Source: Coffea arabica (Eukaryota; Streptophyta; Magnoliopsida; Gentianales; Rubiaceae). From it: a stretch of DNA of 64,000 bases. Of this stretch, positions 24,686-36,299 are shown piece after piece. The stretch spans positions 10,124,001 through 10,188,000 of the forward strand of contig NC_092312.1 of the NCBI RefSeq assembly GCF_036785885.1, given 5' to 3'. Numbering within the stretch: the stretch's first letter is position 1; each line of letters begins with the position of its first letter. A program made the translations under genes and the position numbers. The notes under the pieces were generated by a model. It saw nothing but the letters and a program-made list of their open reading frames with translations, was not told the DNA's origin and did not search any database.

Positions 24686-26960
24686 AGCATTATATATAGA
24701 TATGTATATACTCTCTTATACACTAATAGTATACACACTAATAGCTTTAGATATATGCTACTTCATTTAAATTTAAACTTTATTGTTTACATATGATATA
24801 AGACGTATATCAATGGGTGCCAATATATGTCGGCTAAACCCATATTTTAAGCCAGCTTTGAACAAGAAAAGCCACAATAGTTGGGTCTGAAGGTTTTTTC
24901 CTCTTCGATCAAACCCTGACCAGCCCAAGTTGGACTTGGAGTCGGGGTTAACCTCTTTGGGGATTGTTCGGGAAGGGAGTTAAGGAGCAACTTGGGTCAT
25001 GAATAAGAGGTGGATCAGCCCTTGAGATTCATCCAGCCACACCCACCAATACCCGATCCATTGGACCAATTTTAACCCCGCGTAGATCCTTTAAAAAAAA
25101 ATTCCCAATGCCTCCCATCCTCTATCCACGTTTGTGTTTTTTTTTAGGTTAGCTGAGAATTTTTCACTAATTTTGAGAATTTTAGTGCTCAGTTTAGAAT
25201 GAAGTAATATATAGGCATGTACCTTTACTATAATCACCTCTAATTTCTTTCCCCCTTGTTCCATCTTCCAGGCCTCATATTGTAAATGTCACAATATTAA
25301 TGATTAATTATGTTCACCCGTAGCAAAAGTGTAAGTACACATTGCAAAATTACAAGAAAAAAAAAAGGCTCTAGTTTGGTATAACGATGCAAAACCAACT
25401 CATGATGCTTGTACAATATCTAGTTCTAAAATGGCAATTAATTAGTCCATTAAGACAAGATTAAGAAATAAGAATTTTTCTCTAAGAGTTTTCACTAGGC
25501 ATTGGACTATTCAATAAAATGACCTAGCTACCTATCATATAACTATAACTATTGTAATGAAAGATAGTAGAGATAAATTCATTAAAATAGCCTAGATAAA
25601 AAAATAAATATACAGCTGCGAAATATCATGATGAAATGCATAGAAGTGGAGAAATATGGAACAAAAAAAAAATAAATTAACTTCATTTTAAGTACAATGG
25701 AAACACGTTCAGCCACATTTCTATCCTCCGCTGCACACTTAAAAATCTTCCTAATTTTCTGATAAGTTGTTTTCCTACTTCATGTGTACTTTGGAAGGTT
25801 TTAGTTTATATCCCTCTCCACTATATCTTTTTTAATAATTAATAAAATTTTGGGTCAGCATCTCTTTCTCGCGTACGGGATATGTCAATAATAATTTTAA
25901 AAAATGCCTAATTTGATTTTACATTTTTCAAAGTAATAATACTTGAACGCCTTTTAAACCGTACAAATTCAAAAATAAGATATGTATAAGTATCTTCTTA
26001 TATTTTATGCTTGTTTTAAATCTAATTCACGACATATTCTTTGAAAAAAAAAATGCGGTTAGTTTTCTTTGATCCACACTACATGATATACTAGCTACTT
26101 TAATTTGAGAATATTTTAAAAATGAGAATATTTTATTCTTTTTTTTTCGGAGACGATAACCCGTCTGAATTTTTTAGAAATAAATCACTGACATTTTTTA
26201 TGGGAGGCAAGGGTTACCCCACCCACTTCAATTGAGAATATTTTATCCACCTGCCTACTTTTCAAGATACCCCGTGCCCGTGCACGTGCACGTTGCACGC
26301 TTTAAGTTTTGACCCCCATCTACAAAACACACGTTGCACGCTTTAAGTTTTGACCCCCATCTACAAAACAAAGCCATGCTCGCGATTGCTCAGGAGCCCG
26401 TTGCCCAACCAGAGTTATCCCCACCTAACAAATCCCCATCGCTTTCCAACCTTAAAAATCTGCCTTTCAGGGACGGATTGAGAAGCAGTTTTGTCCTTGA
26501 TCTGAAAACCGAAATTCAACAAAATAATGGGGGATGAAAAACTTTGGTGACAAAGGGGAGAAACGTATTTATAGTTTAATGCTAATGTTGTAGAACGGCA
26601 CAAATTAAATTACAAGCATAAAAAGGGGCCTGTGATGGTTGGTTAGCATAAATTGAAAAAAAAATTGAAGTTTGAAATTTGAGAACTAAAACTTAATTGA
26701 TATAGTCTAATTTGCTAAATCCTAAAGCCAAATCTATTTTGACAACCAACTGAATATGATGTGTATTTATAGTTGAATAGTAATGTTAGAGTTTGTTTTC
26801 ATATTATACTAAGTTTTTAAATATTGCTTTGTGAAACTAATAAACTTAATGCTAATATGGAAACGTATATGAGTGAGAGAGAATATATGTTTTTAGTTTG
26901 AAAATGTGTGCATTCAAGAGAATCAAAATAAATATTTTGTGAAAAGTGTCTTTTAGAAGA
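24686..26960. other. Gene-poor intergenic region
   Basis: AT-rich with scattered short GC-richer patches near 24900-25090. A 40-odd-bp unit containing CACGTTGCACGCTTTAAG is duplicated in tandem at about 26288-26370. No gene is supported. Confidence 0.45.
26288..26370. repeat. Short tandem duplication
   Basis: Two adjacent copies of a unit holding ACGTTGCACGCTTTAAG and GACCCCCATCTACAAAACA. The second ends at about 26370. It is preceded by GTGCACGTGCAC, a palindromic patch with a G-box core. Confidence 0.8.
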
Positions 26961-26964
26961 AAAT

Positions 26965-27270
26965 GTGTAGAGAAGAGAGAGAGAGAGTGTGTGTGTATGT
27001 ATATGAGACAGAGTGTGTGTGCATTTGTGAAGGTACGTGTGAAAAAGAATGTGCATGCGTGTGTGTGTGTGTGAGAGAGAGAGTGTACGCGCATGTATAT
27101 ATGTATATGTTCAAGAGAGAGAGTGTATGCATGTGTTTTTTTTTTAAATTTTTTCAGTAAGGAAGGGGTGAGGCTTGAGAAGCAAGGAGGAAGAACTTCG
27201 ACCTTAGCCACTAAACCAATGTCTCATTATTTAAAATGTATGTGTGTGTATGAGAGAGCATGTGCATATG
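26965..27270. repeat. GT/GA-rich low-complexity region
   Basis: Interspersed TG and GA runs flank a possible inverted SINE. A related TG/GA-rich patch resumes at 27565-27665. Open frames in this stretch on both strands (His/Ser/Thr-rich or Val/Cys/Glu-rich) are repeat artefacts. Confidence 0.8.
27131..27236 (-). mobile_element. Possible SINE, minus strand
   Basis: Read on the minus strand it shows an A-box-like TTTAGTGGCTAAGG followed by a B-box-like GGTCGAAGTTC, then ends in a poly-A tail (poly-T at about 27137-27146 on +). This is the layout of a tRNA-derived SINE. Flanks are GT repeats (GTATGCATGTG and GTATGTGTGTG), so a target duplication cannot be told from the repeat. Confidence 0.45.
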
Positions 27271-27286
27271 GATAAAAGTAAGGCCC

Positions 27287-27562
27287 TTCTTGATAAACCA
27301 ATTCAGCACACAAATTTAGTGGATTCAGATTTTAACATGTTCAGATGTGTTTAATAACAAAAAATAGAACATTTTAATTAATTAAGTATATCTAAGTTGT
27401 GTATGGAAAACTTACTCCAAAAAATAAGTGATAAATTATTCACTTATCAATCAATGCATAATGCGCTTAAATATTAGAATTTCAATATTTAACAATTTAA
27501 TAATTAATGGATTTAGATTTCAAATTTTAGATTTTAGATTTTAGTTTTTATCAAATGCACCC
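27287..27562. mobile_element. Possible MITE within GT-rich DNA
   Basis: A left end AAGGCCCTTCTTGATAAACC and a right end containing TTTTATCAAATGCACCCT are loosely inverted and interrupt the GT/GA-rich tract. No clear target duplication, so weak. Confidence 0.35.
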
Positions 27563-27838
27563 TGAGTTGTGTGAGAATGTGTGAGCATGCATGAAAGTGT
27601 GTGTGTGTATGATAGAGGAAGTGTGTTTGTGCGTATATGTTTGTGTGAATATGTGTGTGAGAAGAAAGTATATGTATATTTGAACATTGTGCTAGTTAAA
27701 GAATTTAGCAACTTAAGTGATCTAACTTTCAATCAAATTTTTGCATAAAAATTAAGTAAATCTTAATTTATAAATATGTAAGCAAATTAGGTTATCAAAC
27801 AAACTTAATAGAAAAAGCACTTAATGCATTAAATTTAA

Positions 27839-28230
27839 GGCCCCGTATGGGGTTGCGGTACATTTGCACAAAAAGTGTTTTTGGAAGACAAAAGCATCTT
27901 TAACATGTTTGGTGAGTATTAGTCCTAGAATTCAGGAGTGGATTTTTTGCCTATAAGAGCATTTTGGCATAAGTTCAAATTTGATGTTTTTAAAACAACT
28001 TTTATGTTTCAAAAGAATAAAAAATTTACTCTAACAATTTTATTAAAAAATTTGAACTAAATAAAGAGATAAATATGTTTTAGAAATTCAAAATTATGTA
28101 TTATTAAATAGAAAAAGCACTTATGCAAGTATGCACCCAAACAATAAAATTAAGGATTTAATAAGTACTTTGCCATGGATTTCTATTAATTGAAATGCTT
28201 CTTCATATGTAACTGCAACCTAAATGGACC
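27839..28230. mobile_element. PIF/Harbinger-like MITE
   Basis: Left GGCCCCGTATGGGGTTGC and right GCAACCTAAATGGACC are inverted with a few mismatches. Both sit next to TTAA-type flanks (27835-27838 and 28231-28234), consistent with a 3-bp TTA/TAA duplication. About 390 bp, non-coding. Confidence 0.5.
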
Positions 28231-28234
28231 TTAA

Positions 28235-28772
28235 TGGGGTTATCAAACTTCTTCATAGTAAATTAAAAACATAGCTACATCGAACATGAGTTAAAATTTT
28301 CAACAAACAAAGTCACGATAAAATGACAAACGAGTAAAGTAATTAAAGCGATCTCTGATTAAGTACAACAACCAACTGAAAATTGGAATTATGTGTGTGT
28401 GTCTATAAATAAATAAATAAATAAATAAATATATATATATATATTATGGAGTTTTGGAAGAGCTGTATTCTGTACTTTAAAAAAAAAAAACTTTTAGCTT
28501 TTGAAGTTATAAAGCCACAGTAGATCAGCTATAATTTAGCTTTTTGAAGTTAAGCTTCGATAATTCAATACAAGCAATAAAGACTAAAGAGCTATACTAC
28601 ATGCAAGTGCAAATTGGCTTAAATAGAAAAGGTCATCTTTTCTCAAGTGAGCCCGTCCGCTGCAAACAGATAAAAATTGAACCAAAAAAAATCTTTTCTC
28701 AAGTGATAAAAGTAAAGTTGATTTTGATGCAGGCTGGTAGTAACCTTCTAAGTAGGATTCTCTAATCTGCAA
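28235..28772. other. Intergenic stretch before the ANR promoter
   Basis: Holds an (AAAT)n-(AT)n tract at about 28400-28444 and nothing recognisable as a gene. Confidence 0.45.
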
Positions 28773-28779
28773 ACCAACC
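28773..28779 (+). promoter_or_regulatory. AC element (MYB site) candidate upstream of ANR
   Basis: ACCAACC, followed by TCC, is a classic R2R3-MYB AC element. It lies about 0.5 kb upstream of the ANR start. ANR genes are generally activated by MYB-bHLH-WD40 complexes. The match is short and could be chance. Confidence 0.3.
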
Positions 28780-29161
28780 TCCCATAGCCAGTTTACAGAA
28801 ACTAAGTAGCAGATCATACATATGTAGCACTAAAACATGCTTGATCTTATCGAAGAACATTTCCTTTTATAAATTGTTATTGACTATTGGCTTTAATTTT
28901 TTTTTCAATCACTAGATTTTTTTAAAAAACAAAATCGACAATATCTACCATACTCCTACTCACGCTATTAACTTCTAACTTTCTGCTGTTCGATCCCAAT
29001 GGACTTCAAATTTGTCAACTTACAGTGCTAACTGCTAACCAATACGCATTAGCCCTTCATGCAATCCGGGCATCTGACATATTTGTCTTTGACTCTTTGG
29101 TATAATTTTTTTTTTGCAAGCAACAACATCATTAGCTTTGAGGAGTTGGTGAGAGTGGTCT

Positions 29162-29167
29162 CACGTG
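29162..29167 (+). promoter_or_regulatory. G-box candidate upstream of ANR
   Basis: CACGTG lies 107 bp upstream of the chosen ATG, close enough for a bHLH (TT8-type) partner of the MYB complex that drives ANR. No perfect TATA box is seen; CATATTTAACC at about 29202-29212 is the nearest AT-rich candidate. Confidence 0.4.
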
Positions 29168-29268
29168 TTTCCCGTCTACTTCCACAATTTGTTTAGCTGA
29201 AACCATATTTAACCCCGTTGTTCGCTTTTGATATGTGCCAATCTCCAAAATCTATAGGAATAGAACTG

Positions 29269-31536
29269 ATGGCAGCTCAAGCAATTGAACTGAAGAAAGC
29301 CTGTGTTATCGGTGGCAGTGGATTTTTGGCATCATTTCTGGTGAAGCTATTGCTCCAGAAAGGGTATGCAGTGAATACAACCGTTCGGGATCCTGGTTAG
29401 TTATGTTTTTTTATTGTGGTACTTAGTTGATACAATTTTAGATGCATAGCTTATGTGTGATTTTTTGTTCTTCTGCAAATTAACCTACATTTATGCTCAA
29501 TTTTGTCAAGGCTAATTCTATTGTTAAAAGATCCCCTGGCTTTAACAAGGATAAGGTCGTTTTAGGATGGACAAAGATTTCCTAGAACTAGACCCGACAC
29601 AACCATTTGCCAAGAATTATCAGGGTATTTTGCCCGAATCATTGTGATCTGCACAGAAAAAGATGGATGATGCGAAGGCGCGTTATGGAAGAAAACTTTA
29701 TTCTTGACATCACAAAGAAGCAAAGAAAATGCAATGCTTATCTTTTTCTGTGGTTCTTTTTAACTTCAGTTAATTCCCTTGAAAAGTACGGAGTTCACCT
29801 TGTAGAGGAGAATGGAAGAAGATTGTTTCCATTCTTGAACGTGATTCCAATGCCAATGGAGCTTTGCACTTCTCGATTCTCAGCAAGTAAACGTATAACA
29901 ACATTTTAGATTATGTATGAGAATGAAGCCAAGTAGCAATCAGCTCTGATTCATTAGTTTGGGGCTGGCAAATGTTAAGAATACAGAAGTTGGACTTCGA
30001 ACACAAACTCTCAACATCACTGAGCTCTGGAATAGTAATTAATTCCTAGATAGTTCTCATGTTTATTGTTCCAACACTTGTACTTTGCCTTGTTTAACAT
30101 CGTCTTCTCCTTTTTCTACCCAGGTAATCAGAAAAAGATAACTCACCTATTGGCACTACAGAGTTTGGGAGACTTAAAAGTTTTTAAAGCAGATCTTACA
30201 GATGAAGCAAGCTTTGATGCCCCTGTAGCAGGCTGTGACCTTGTCTTTCATGTGGCCGCCCCAGTCAACTTTGCCTCTGAGGATCCAGAGGTATGAGATT
30301 GATAATCAAATAAACATTAGCAATTCAACAAGGTTATCATCAATTCTGTATCAGAAATCAGGTTAAGATTTTTGTTCCTCATGTTGCAGAATGATATGAT
30401 AAAACCGGCAATTCAAGGAGTTGTCAATGTTCTAAAAGCTTGCGTAAAAGCTGGATCAGTGAAACGCGTAATTTTTACCTCCTCAGCTGCAGCTGTAACC
30501 ATCAACGAACTTAAGGGTACAGGGCTGATTATGGATGAAGGGAACTGGACAGATGTTGAGTTTCTGAGTTCTGCAAAACCACCTACTTGGGTAACTATCA
30601 GCACACTTGCAATTCTCGACTTCGATTGCATATTTGCATTATTAGTTTAAGATAAGCAATGTTATGTCCATCCATAGTGGCATTCATTTTTTTTTCTTAA
30701 TCTCCATTTTTGCATAATGAAATGATGATCGGGAACATTTTACATCTGCTCTGCAGGGGTATCCTGTCTCCAAGACTCTAGCTGAAAAGGAAGCTTGGAA
30801 ATTTGCTGAAGAGAAGAAGATTGATCTCATTACCGTCATTCCAAGTCTCATTGCTGGTCCTCCCCTGACACCAGACGTTCCCTCCAGCGTCAATCTTGCG
30901 ATGTCCTTGATCACAGGTAAAATCAAAGCATTATGCATGATCATACTCACACACATGCTGTAACATGTCGTAAATCCATCAGGTCAGAAAATTTTTGTCC
31001 CAACTCCCAAATGCACTTGAGCATATATCCAAATTAATTTCCAGCTAAAGTGTCCAACATTTTACAGGAAACGAGTTCCTCATTAATGGCTTGAAAGGGA
31101 TGCAGATGCTCGCAGGATCAATCTCCATTACACATGTGGAAGATGTCTGTGAAGCCCACATTTTTTTGGCTGAGAAAAAATCGGCTTCCGGTCGTTACAT
31201 TTGCTGCGCTGCCAATACTAGTGTTCCTGACCTCGCAAACTTTCTGAGTAAAAGATACCCAGACTACAAAATCCCAACAGAGTAAGCACGCTTTCAAGAC
31301 ACTGCAGTAGTATCTTTCTGCCCAATAGATTTGGAGGCCTAAACAAAACAAATGTCACCATGCATTTTCACACTATCATGGTTAATTGCAGATTTGAAGG
31401 TTTTCCATCCAAAGCAAAGTTGATCATCTCATCAGAGAAGCTTATCAAAGAGGGTTTCAATTTTAAGCATGGAATTGAGGACATTTATGATGACGCCCTT
31501 GCTTATTTCAAGGCTAAGGGTTTATTGCAGCATTGA
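29269..31536 (+). CDS. ANR: Anthocyanidin reductase
   Basis: Six exons (29269-29395, 30124-30290, 30390-30590, 30757-30916, 31068-31281, 31392-31536) join in frame to 337 aa, the normal length. ANR reduces anthocyanidins (cyanidin, delphinidin) with NADPH to 2,3-cis-flavan-3-ols such as epicatechin, the starter and extension units of proanthocyanidins, in the cytosol. The protein is an extended short-chain dehydrogenase. It has a Rossmann motif GGSGFLAS at 15-22, R40 in a TTVRDP segment typical of NADPH use, the catalytic Ser region FTSS at 127-130, and Y167-x-x-x-K171 (YPVSK). An in-frame ATG at 29233 would add 12 residues ([12 protein letters not shown]). I chose 29269 because MAAQ.. fits the family start. 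Intron 1 is 728 bp and holds a spurious 100-codon frame. DFR or another flavonoid reductase is the alternative, but the KTLAEK and [12 protein letters not shown] context favours ANR. No damage seen. Confidence 0.9.
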
Positions 31537-32310
31537 AGACTTTTTTTTTTTCCTTTTCTAAGTGAAAGCAACTCTATCCTGCAGTTGAATAAACCAATGT
31601 AGCTACCTGTTGTATCTATTGAAGTCTCCCAGGCGTCTATCTGCTGAAGTCACTTTAATTAAAACTAGTGAAATACTTAATATGTATAATCCTTTGCTTG
31701 GTGCATGTGCATCCTAAATGCTTATGGATTTGCTCAATTGGAGTTGAACCCTGAATTTATATTTGTTTTACTCATAAATCTAAAAGTTAAATTAGTTAAA
31801 TGATCATGAATCCTCATAAAGGAACATCATCAGTACTAAATCAAGATTTTGAAATCAGTTGTTTCAAATCTACCATTAGGTTTTCTGAAATTAGATATGG
31901 GATTAGATGCTATCTACCATTGGTTTTGCTATACTGAGAGGTTTGATACGTGTTTGTTGTCTGCTGGTTATGTTTAGCCCATTGCTTAACAAATTTCTTA
32001 CTATAGCAAAAGTCATCATTGTGTTAAAAAAAAAAAAAAAAGGGTCATCACTGTAAAGTTGGATAATCGTTATTCATCATACTTCTAGGTCGGATCACTA
32101 GGTTCATTTTAGGGAAAAAAGTCTCAATGGCCCTCCAACTCTTTCTCAAGTAAAGTTTTAGCCCTCCAATAATTAACAATAAAGATTTGGCCCTCGATCT
32201 AATAAAATAACATATTCGTGGCCCTTCTGTCAAATCCAACAGTTAAAATTAATATGAAGTATCATTTCATGAGACACGCGATCAAATATCTAGGGTATTA
32301 TAGTTTCTGA
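31537..32310. other. Intergenic stretch after ANR
   Basis: AT-rich. Around 32112-32240 a block with GGCCCTCCAACTCTTTC and repeated GCCCTC words looks like the left end of a non-autonomous DNA transposon, but no right end was found. Confidence 0.4.
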
Positions 32311-32520
32311 ATGGTTTACCAAGCATCTTCGCCCCACCGACCCCTCTACCACCCCACCACCTATGCCACCGCCACGGCTGCCATTGCTCTTGCTTCTCCT
32401 CACGATAATAAGCAGCATGACTACAGGGATGATTTTTTTGTGAGCCTGGGTCTGGTTGTGAGGACTCTAAGGGAAGACCTCCCTCTACTCTTCGCCAAAA
32501 ACCTCAATTTTTTTTTTTGA
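32311..32520 (+). pseudogene. 5' fragment of a DUF2358-like gene
   Basis: ATG-initiated frame of 69 codons. After a His/Ala/Thr-rich leader it reads YRDDFFVSLGLVVRTLRED and then LPLLFAKNLN. As recalled, this matches the start of the conserved domain of the plant DUF2358 family (function unknown). The family continues for about 100 more residues. Here the match ends at a T-run and a stop, so only the first exon-like part is present. It may have been captured by a transposon or left by a partial duplication. It sits 0.6 kb left of the Athila element. Confidence 0.5.
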
Positions 32521-32570
32521 CATAAAAAGGCTAATTACCTGTAAGAAGTATTTAGTGTATTTAGTGGCAG

Positions 32571-32905
32571 CACTAGCAATCCTAGGCCCGAGATCAGCAC
32601 ACTCCTTCCCAATTGGCCCAATGATAGCAAATCCTTGATCCCTTTCACCGAAATGAGCCTACCCTTGATCCCCTTCCTCCTTGCCCACCTGAATATGCCA
32701 TCTTGGACACTGAGAAGGGCTCGCCTACGACATAGCGATTGATAGCCGACGCTGGCAGCGGAGGCTTAGGAGGCAATTTCCCAGGTGGGCTACGCGGCGG
32801 GAAGGTTTGCTCCTCTCTCGGGGTTGGAATTGGGGAGGATCCATGAGTAAGAGATGTGTGATCTGAGGAAATTGATGATCCCTCGGGTGAGTAATCTGGA
32901 GAAAA
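32571..32905. other. GC-richer block, possible shuffled gene fragment
   Basis: Distinctly GC-richer than its surroundings. On the minus strand, stretches stay open for 30-40 codons, but no frame spans the block and I recognise no protein. With the neighbouring DUF2358-like scrap it may be part of one rearranged, Pack-type insertion. Confidence 0.3.
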
Positions 32906-33098
32906 AGCTTAATTGAAACCTAACATGTATTGTTCAGTGTGAAGAAGCTTCCGAGCACCAAATATATCAGAATTTCAGTCGGGACGTCATAAAGCCGAAC
33001 TCCTGGTTCAAATTTGACCCCTTTAAAGTGGTTCCTCATAGAAGCCATAATGACTTGAACAAATCTAGTAAAGGCACTTCCCATTGGCTCTTGGTAAT

Positions 33099-34774
33099 TG
33101 ATAGGGTGCATTTTAGTAGGATATTTTGGGCATTATTTCACAATTATTTGACTAAATATCTCATTAATTGGGTAGATTCTACTCATATACGATTTTGGTG
33201 CTAATGGCAGGAATGGATGCTGAAAAGTGCTTAAATTCGAAATTCAGAGGATTTGCCGTACGTGGGGCCCTCTGGAGAAGCTGAAGAAATTTAATTGTAA
33301 TAGACTTTATTTTATTTTATTTGAGGGAGTCTTGTTTTAATTTGTAAAAGATCAATTTCCGATATGGGGGAAATCCCCTCCTTGAATTTCAGAGGACCAA
33401 AACAGAAAGGGGGAAGTATTAGACTCCAGTAGGGCAGCCTGGCGGAGGAGAGGGGAGAAATGAATTTTCCGTCTGGCTTAGTTTTTTTCTTCTTACGTTT
33501 TTGCCTTTGAATTGGGCGGCCGTACCTTGTAAAAACAATCAAGGGACAAAGCCACCATTGTTGATTTTGCAATTTCATTGGCTTTTATATCTCGTGTGGT
33601 TTGAATTGAAGAAAGCAAGCAAAGCAATCTCTCGGAAGTCTTGCTAGCAATTGGGAGAAGAAATAAGGGCCGCAATTGTTGACCCCTGGCTTTGCTTTTC
33701 AATTGGCTGTGACTGGAATTGAAATAAAGCATCAAACCCTCTCTCATGTTTGCTCCGTGAGAGACAATTGGAAGCAATTAAATCCCGTGCTTTTTCCTCT
33801 TGTGGTGGACCGAAGTGGGAGAATCGATTTGCAAACTTTTCCCAATTCTACATGCGCGATTTGTCCTCCATTAATGGAGGGCTAATTCTCTAATTCTAGT
33901 CAAGGGGGCAACTGACGAATTGGTTCAACAACTACTGTGAGATCTAAACCGCTTTTAATTATTTTCTTCATTTATTGATATTTATATGTTTCCTACTTTT
34001 AATTGTTATAGCCTTGTGTATGATTGGTTAGTGCGCAATAATTAATTATTCATATAGGCTATTTTGCTAAATAGGGGTAATTGAATCCGTAATTGTTCGT
34101 TATCTCTATCTTAGTAGCAACTGGCGTAATTGGATTTATGTTGGGGGAACTTATGATCTAACATTAAATAAACCCTCGTAGCGTGTTTATTAGTTAGGAT
34201 TGGGCCTTTCTAATTATTAATGCAATCTAAAAATTAAATCATACGGTCGTACCTAGGGTTGTTTTTAGGTTAGAAAAATAATTAACGATCGTACCTTAAC
34301 TATCGAGAAATTAAAGAAAGATTGGTTGTTTATCGCGTGCATGACAACTATAACTAATCTATTAATAAATATTGGAATTATCTGTGAGTCGATGATCAGT
34401 GCCTGAACCATTTCTGAAGTGTACCCTTGGCTAGAGCTCTCCCAATTATTTCTTTTAACTAATTACTTTTCTACAGTTAAATTATTTAGTTAGCATTTAA
34501 TCTTAAAATCCCCTATTTGTTTTGGCTTGAAAAGAAATAAATTTCTCGCTAGTCCCTAAGAGACGACCCTACTTGCTACTATCTACTAGTTAGTGAGTTC
34601 AGTTAAATAATTAATTCAAGTATATCGGATTAAACAAACTCTTCAGGAATATGGTGAATCAAGTAACCCATTGCACACCTAGAGTCTCTGCTCCAGTACT
34701 CGAATTGATTATTGACTGTTTCAGGTGGTAGTTAGGTTTTATTTATTATTATTGCACAGGTTCAGCACCTGTCA
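33099..34774 (+). repeat. 5' LTR of the Athila-type element
   Basis: Starts TGATAGGGTGCATTTTAG and ends CACCTGTCA, 1676 bp. The end was set by the primer-binding site a few bases downstream and the TG..CA rule. Its first 583 bp recur at 43118-43700. Its second half resembles the LTR fragment at about 60420-61145. Confidence 0.85.
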
Positions 34775-34779
34775 ATTTT

Positions 34780-34796
34780 TGGTGCCGTTGCCGGGG
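34780..34796 (+). other. Primer-binding site (tRNA-Asp type)
   Basis: TGGTGCCGTTGCCGGGG follows the LTR end by five bases. It differs by one base from the usual Athila/Tat TGGCGCCGTTGCCGGGG. Confidence 0.75.
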
Positions 34797-34868
34797 TTTG
34801 GCGTTTGAAATATTTATTTCTTTTTAAGTTCAGTTTTTTCTTCGTTTTCTTGGTATCTTTGCTAGTTT

Positions 34869-36275
34869 ATGCCCCGTTCTTCTCGCACAGGTGAATTGAT
34901 ATACGATTTTGAGATTGAGAAGGCAGTGCATAGGCGAAGGCAAGAGACCAAAAGACGGAAAGAAGGGCACTATTCTACTGCAAACGAGTCAGTAGAAGAC
35001 GAATTTAGCATGGCCAACACCCAAACATTAAGGGAGCTGGCTGCCCCGGAGTTGACTCACCAGCCCTTGTGCATCACATTCCCCACTTTGACTGAGAATA
35101 TCGCCTTCGAGCTGAAGTCGGGGTTGATTCATCTCTTACCCTCGTTCCATGGTCTCTCTGGTAAAGAGCCCCACAAACACGTTAAGGAGTTCAAAGTGGT
35201 TTGCTCTAACATGAAACCTCCTGGGGTCACTGAGGAGCAAATTAGACTTAGAACATTCCCCTTCTCTCTCAAGGATGCAGCGAAGGATTGGCTATACTAT
35301 CTACCTGCAGGTAATATCACCACGTGGGTACAATTGAAAAAAAAATTTCTAAAAAAATTCTTCTCCGCATCTCGGGCTGCAAGTTTGAGAAATGAGATAT
35401 ACAGCATCAAGCAGTATTCCGTGGAGTCCTTATACGACTATTGGGAAAGATTCAACAAGTTGTGCACTAGATGCCCGCAGCATCAAATTAGTGAGCAACT
35501 GTTGATCCAATACTTCTATGAATGGCTCCAGTCAACTGATAGGAGTATCATTGACGCTGCGAGTGGAGGAACCCTGGCGAACAAGACACCGAAGAAAGCG
35601 TGGGAGTTTATTGAAGCCATGGCAGAAAACTCTCAGCAGTTTGGCTACCGTGAGAGTAACCCCACTCGTAGGGTTAACAAGATAGAGACATCATCCATTC
35701 AGCAGCAACTGTCAGAGTTGACGTCCGCTGTTAGACAATTAGCCATGGGGAACACGCCGCGAGCGAAGGTTTGTGGAATCTGCACTAGCATGGACCACTG
35801 CACGGACACGTGCCCATTTTTACAAGAGGACGACGCAGAACAGGTAAACATGGCCAGAGGCGTGCCCGCGCCCTGCAGGCAGTATGACCCGTACTCCAAT
35901 ACGTACAATCGGGGTTGGAGGGACCATCCCAATTTCAGTTATGGAAACATGCAACAAAATTCATTCCTAAATCGTCCATCAGGATTTCAACAGTCATGGC
36001 AAACAAAACCTCAGCCCTCGTCCTCCAATTCAGGAAGCTCTCTGGAGGATATTGTCAAAAGCCTAGCCACGACTACTACTCAACTACAACAGGAGATCAG
36101 ATCCTTGACCACGAATACCGTTCAGCTCCAGCAGGAGACTAGAGCCTTAACCGTGAGCACTACCCAATTCCAGCAGGACACCAAAGCGGGCATGAAGGAC
36201 CAAGATGCTCGAATAAGCCAACTGGCAACTGCCATCAACCGCTTGGAGTCCCACGTTTATGGAAAATTGTCATAG
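34869..36275 (+). CDS. Retrotransposon gag polyprotein (Athila/Tat)
   Basis: Uninterrupted frame from ATG 34869 to TAG, 468 aa. The N-terminus is basic. The central retrotransposon gag domain (about residues 90-255) shows the FHGLSGKEPHKH entry, the DAAKDWLYYLP and LKKKFLKKFF signatures, and the LYDYWERFNKLC block. A CCHC zinc knuckle (C-x2-C-x4-H-x4-C) is at about 304-317. The C-terminus has three related LQQE-type coiled repeats (about 390-450). Gag packages element RNA into particles. Being intact while pol is broken suggests recent loss of pol function or reliance on pol from relatives. The frame ends before protease, so pol would need readthrough or a separate start. Confidence 0.85.
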   Translation: MPRSSRTGELIYDFEIEKAVHRRRQETKRRKEGHYSTANESVEDEFSMANTQTLRELAAPELTHQPLCITFPTLTENIAFELKSGLIHLLPSFHGLSGKEPHKHVKEFKVVCSNMKPPGVTEEQIRLRTFPFSLKDAAKDWLYYLPAGNITTWVQLKKKFLKKFFSASRAASLRNEIYSIKQYSVESLYDYWERFNKLCTRCPQHQISEQLLIQYFYEWLQSTDRSIIDAASGGTLANKTPKKAWEFIEAMAENSQQFGYRESNPTRRVNKIETSSIQQQLSELTSAVRQLAMGNTPRAKVCGICTSMDHCTDTCPFLQEDDAEQVNMARGVPAPCRQYDPYSNTYNRGWRDHPNFSYGNMQQNSFLNRPSGFQQSWQTKPQPSSSNSGSSLEDIVKSLATTTTQLQQEIRSLTTNTVQLQQETRALTVSTTQFQQDTKAGMKDQDARISQLATAINRLESHVYGKLS

Positions 36276-36299
36276 CAACTCGAGGTAAATTTCAAAAAT

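Noticed and set aside
26817..27211. Minus-strand His/Thr/Ser-rich proteins near 27 kb
   Set aside because: They are translations of GT/GA-rich low-complexity DNA and start at non-ATG codons or inside repeats.
29607..29909. 100-codon frame inside ANR
   Set aside because: It lies wholly in intron 1, lacks any recognisable domain and is not needed for the full-length 337-aa product.
33312..33777. Minus-strand frames in the LTRs (also near 43331-43807)
   Set aside because: They occur in the same place in both LTR copies and overlap LTR sequence; no domain is recognisable, so they are chance frames in a repeat.
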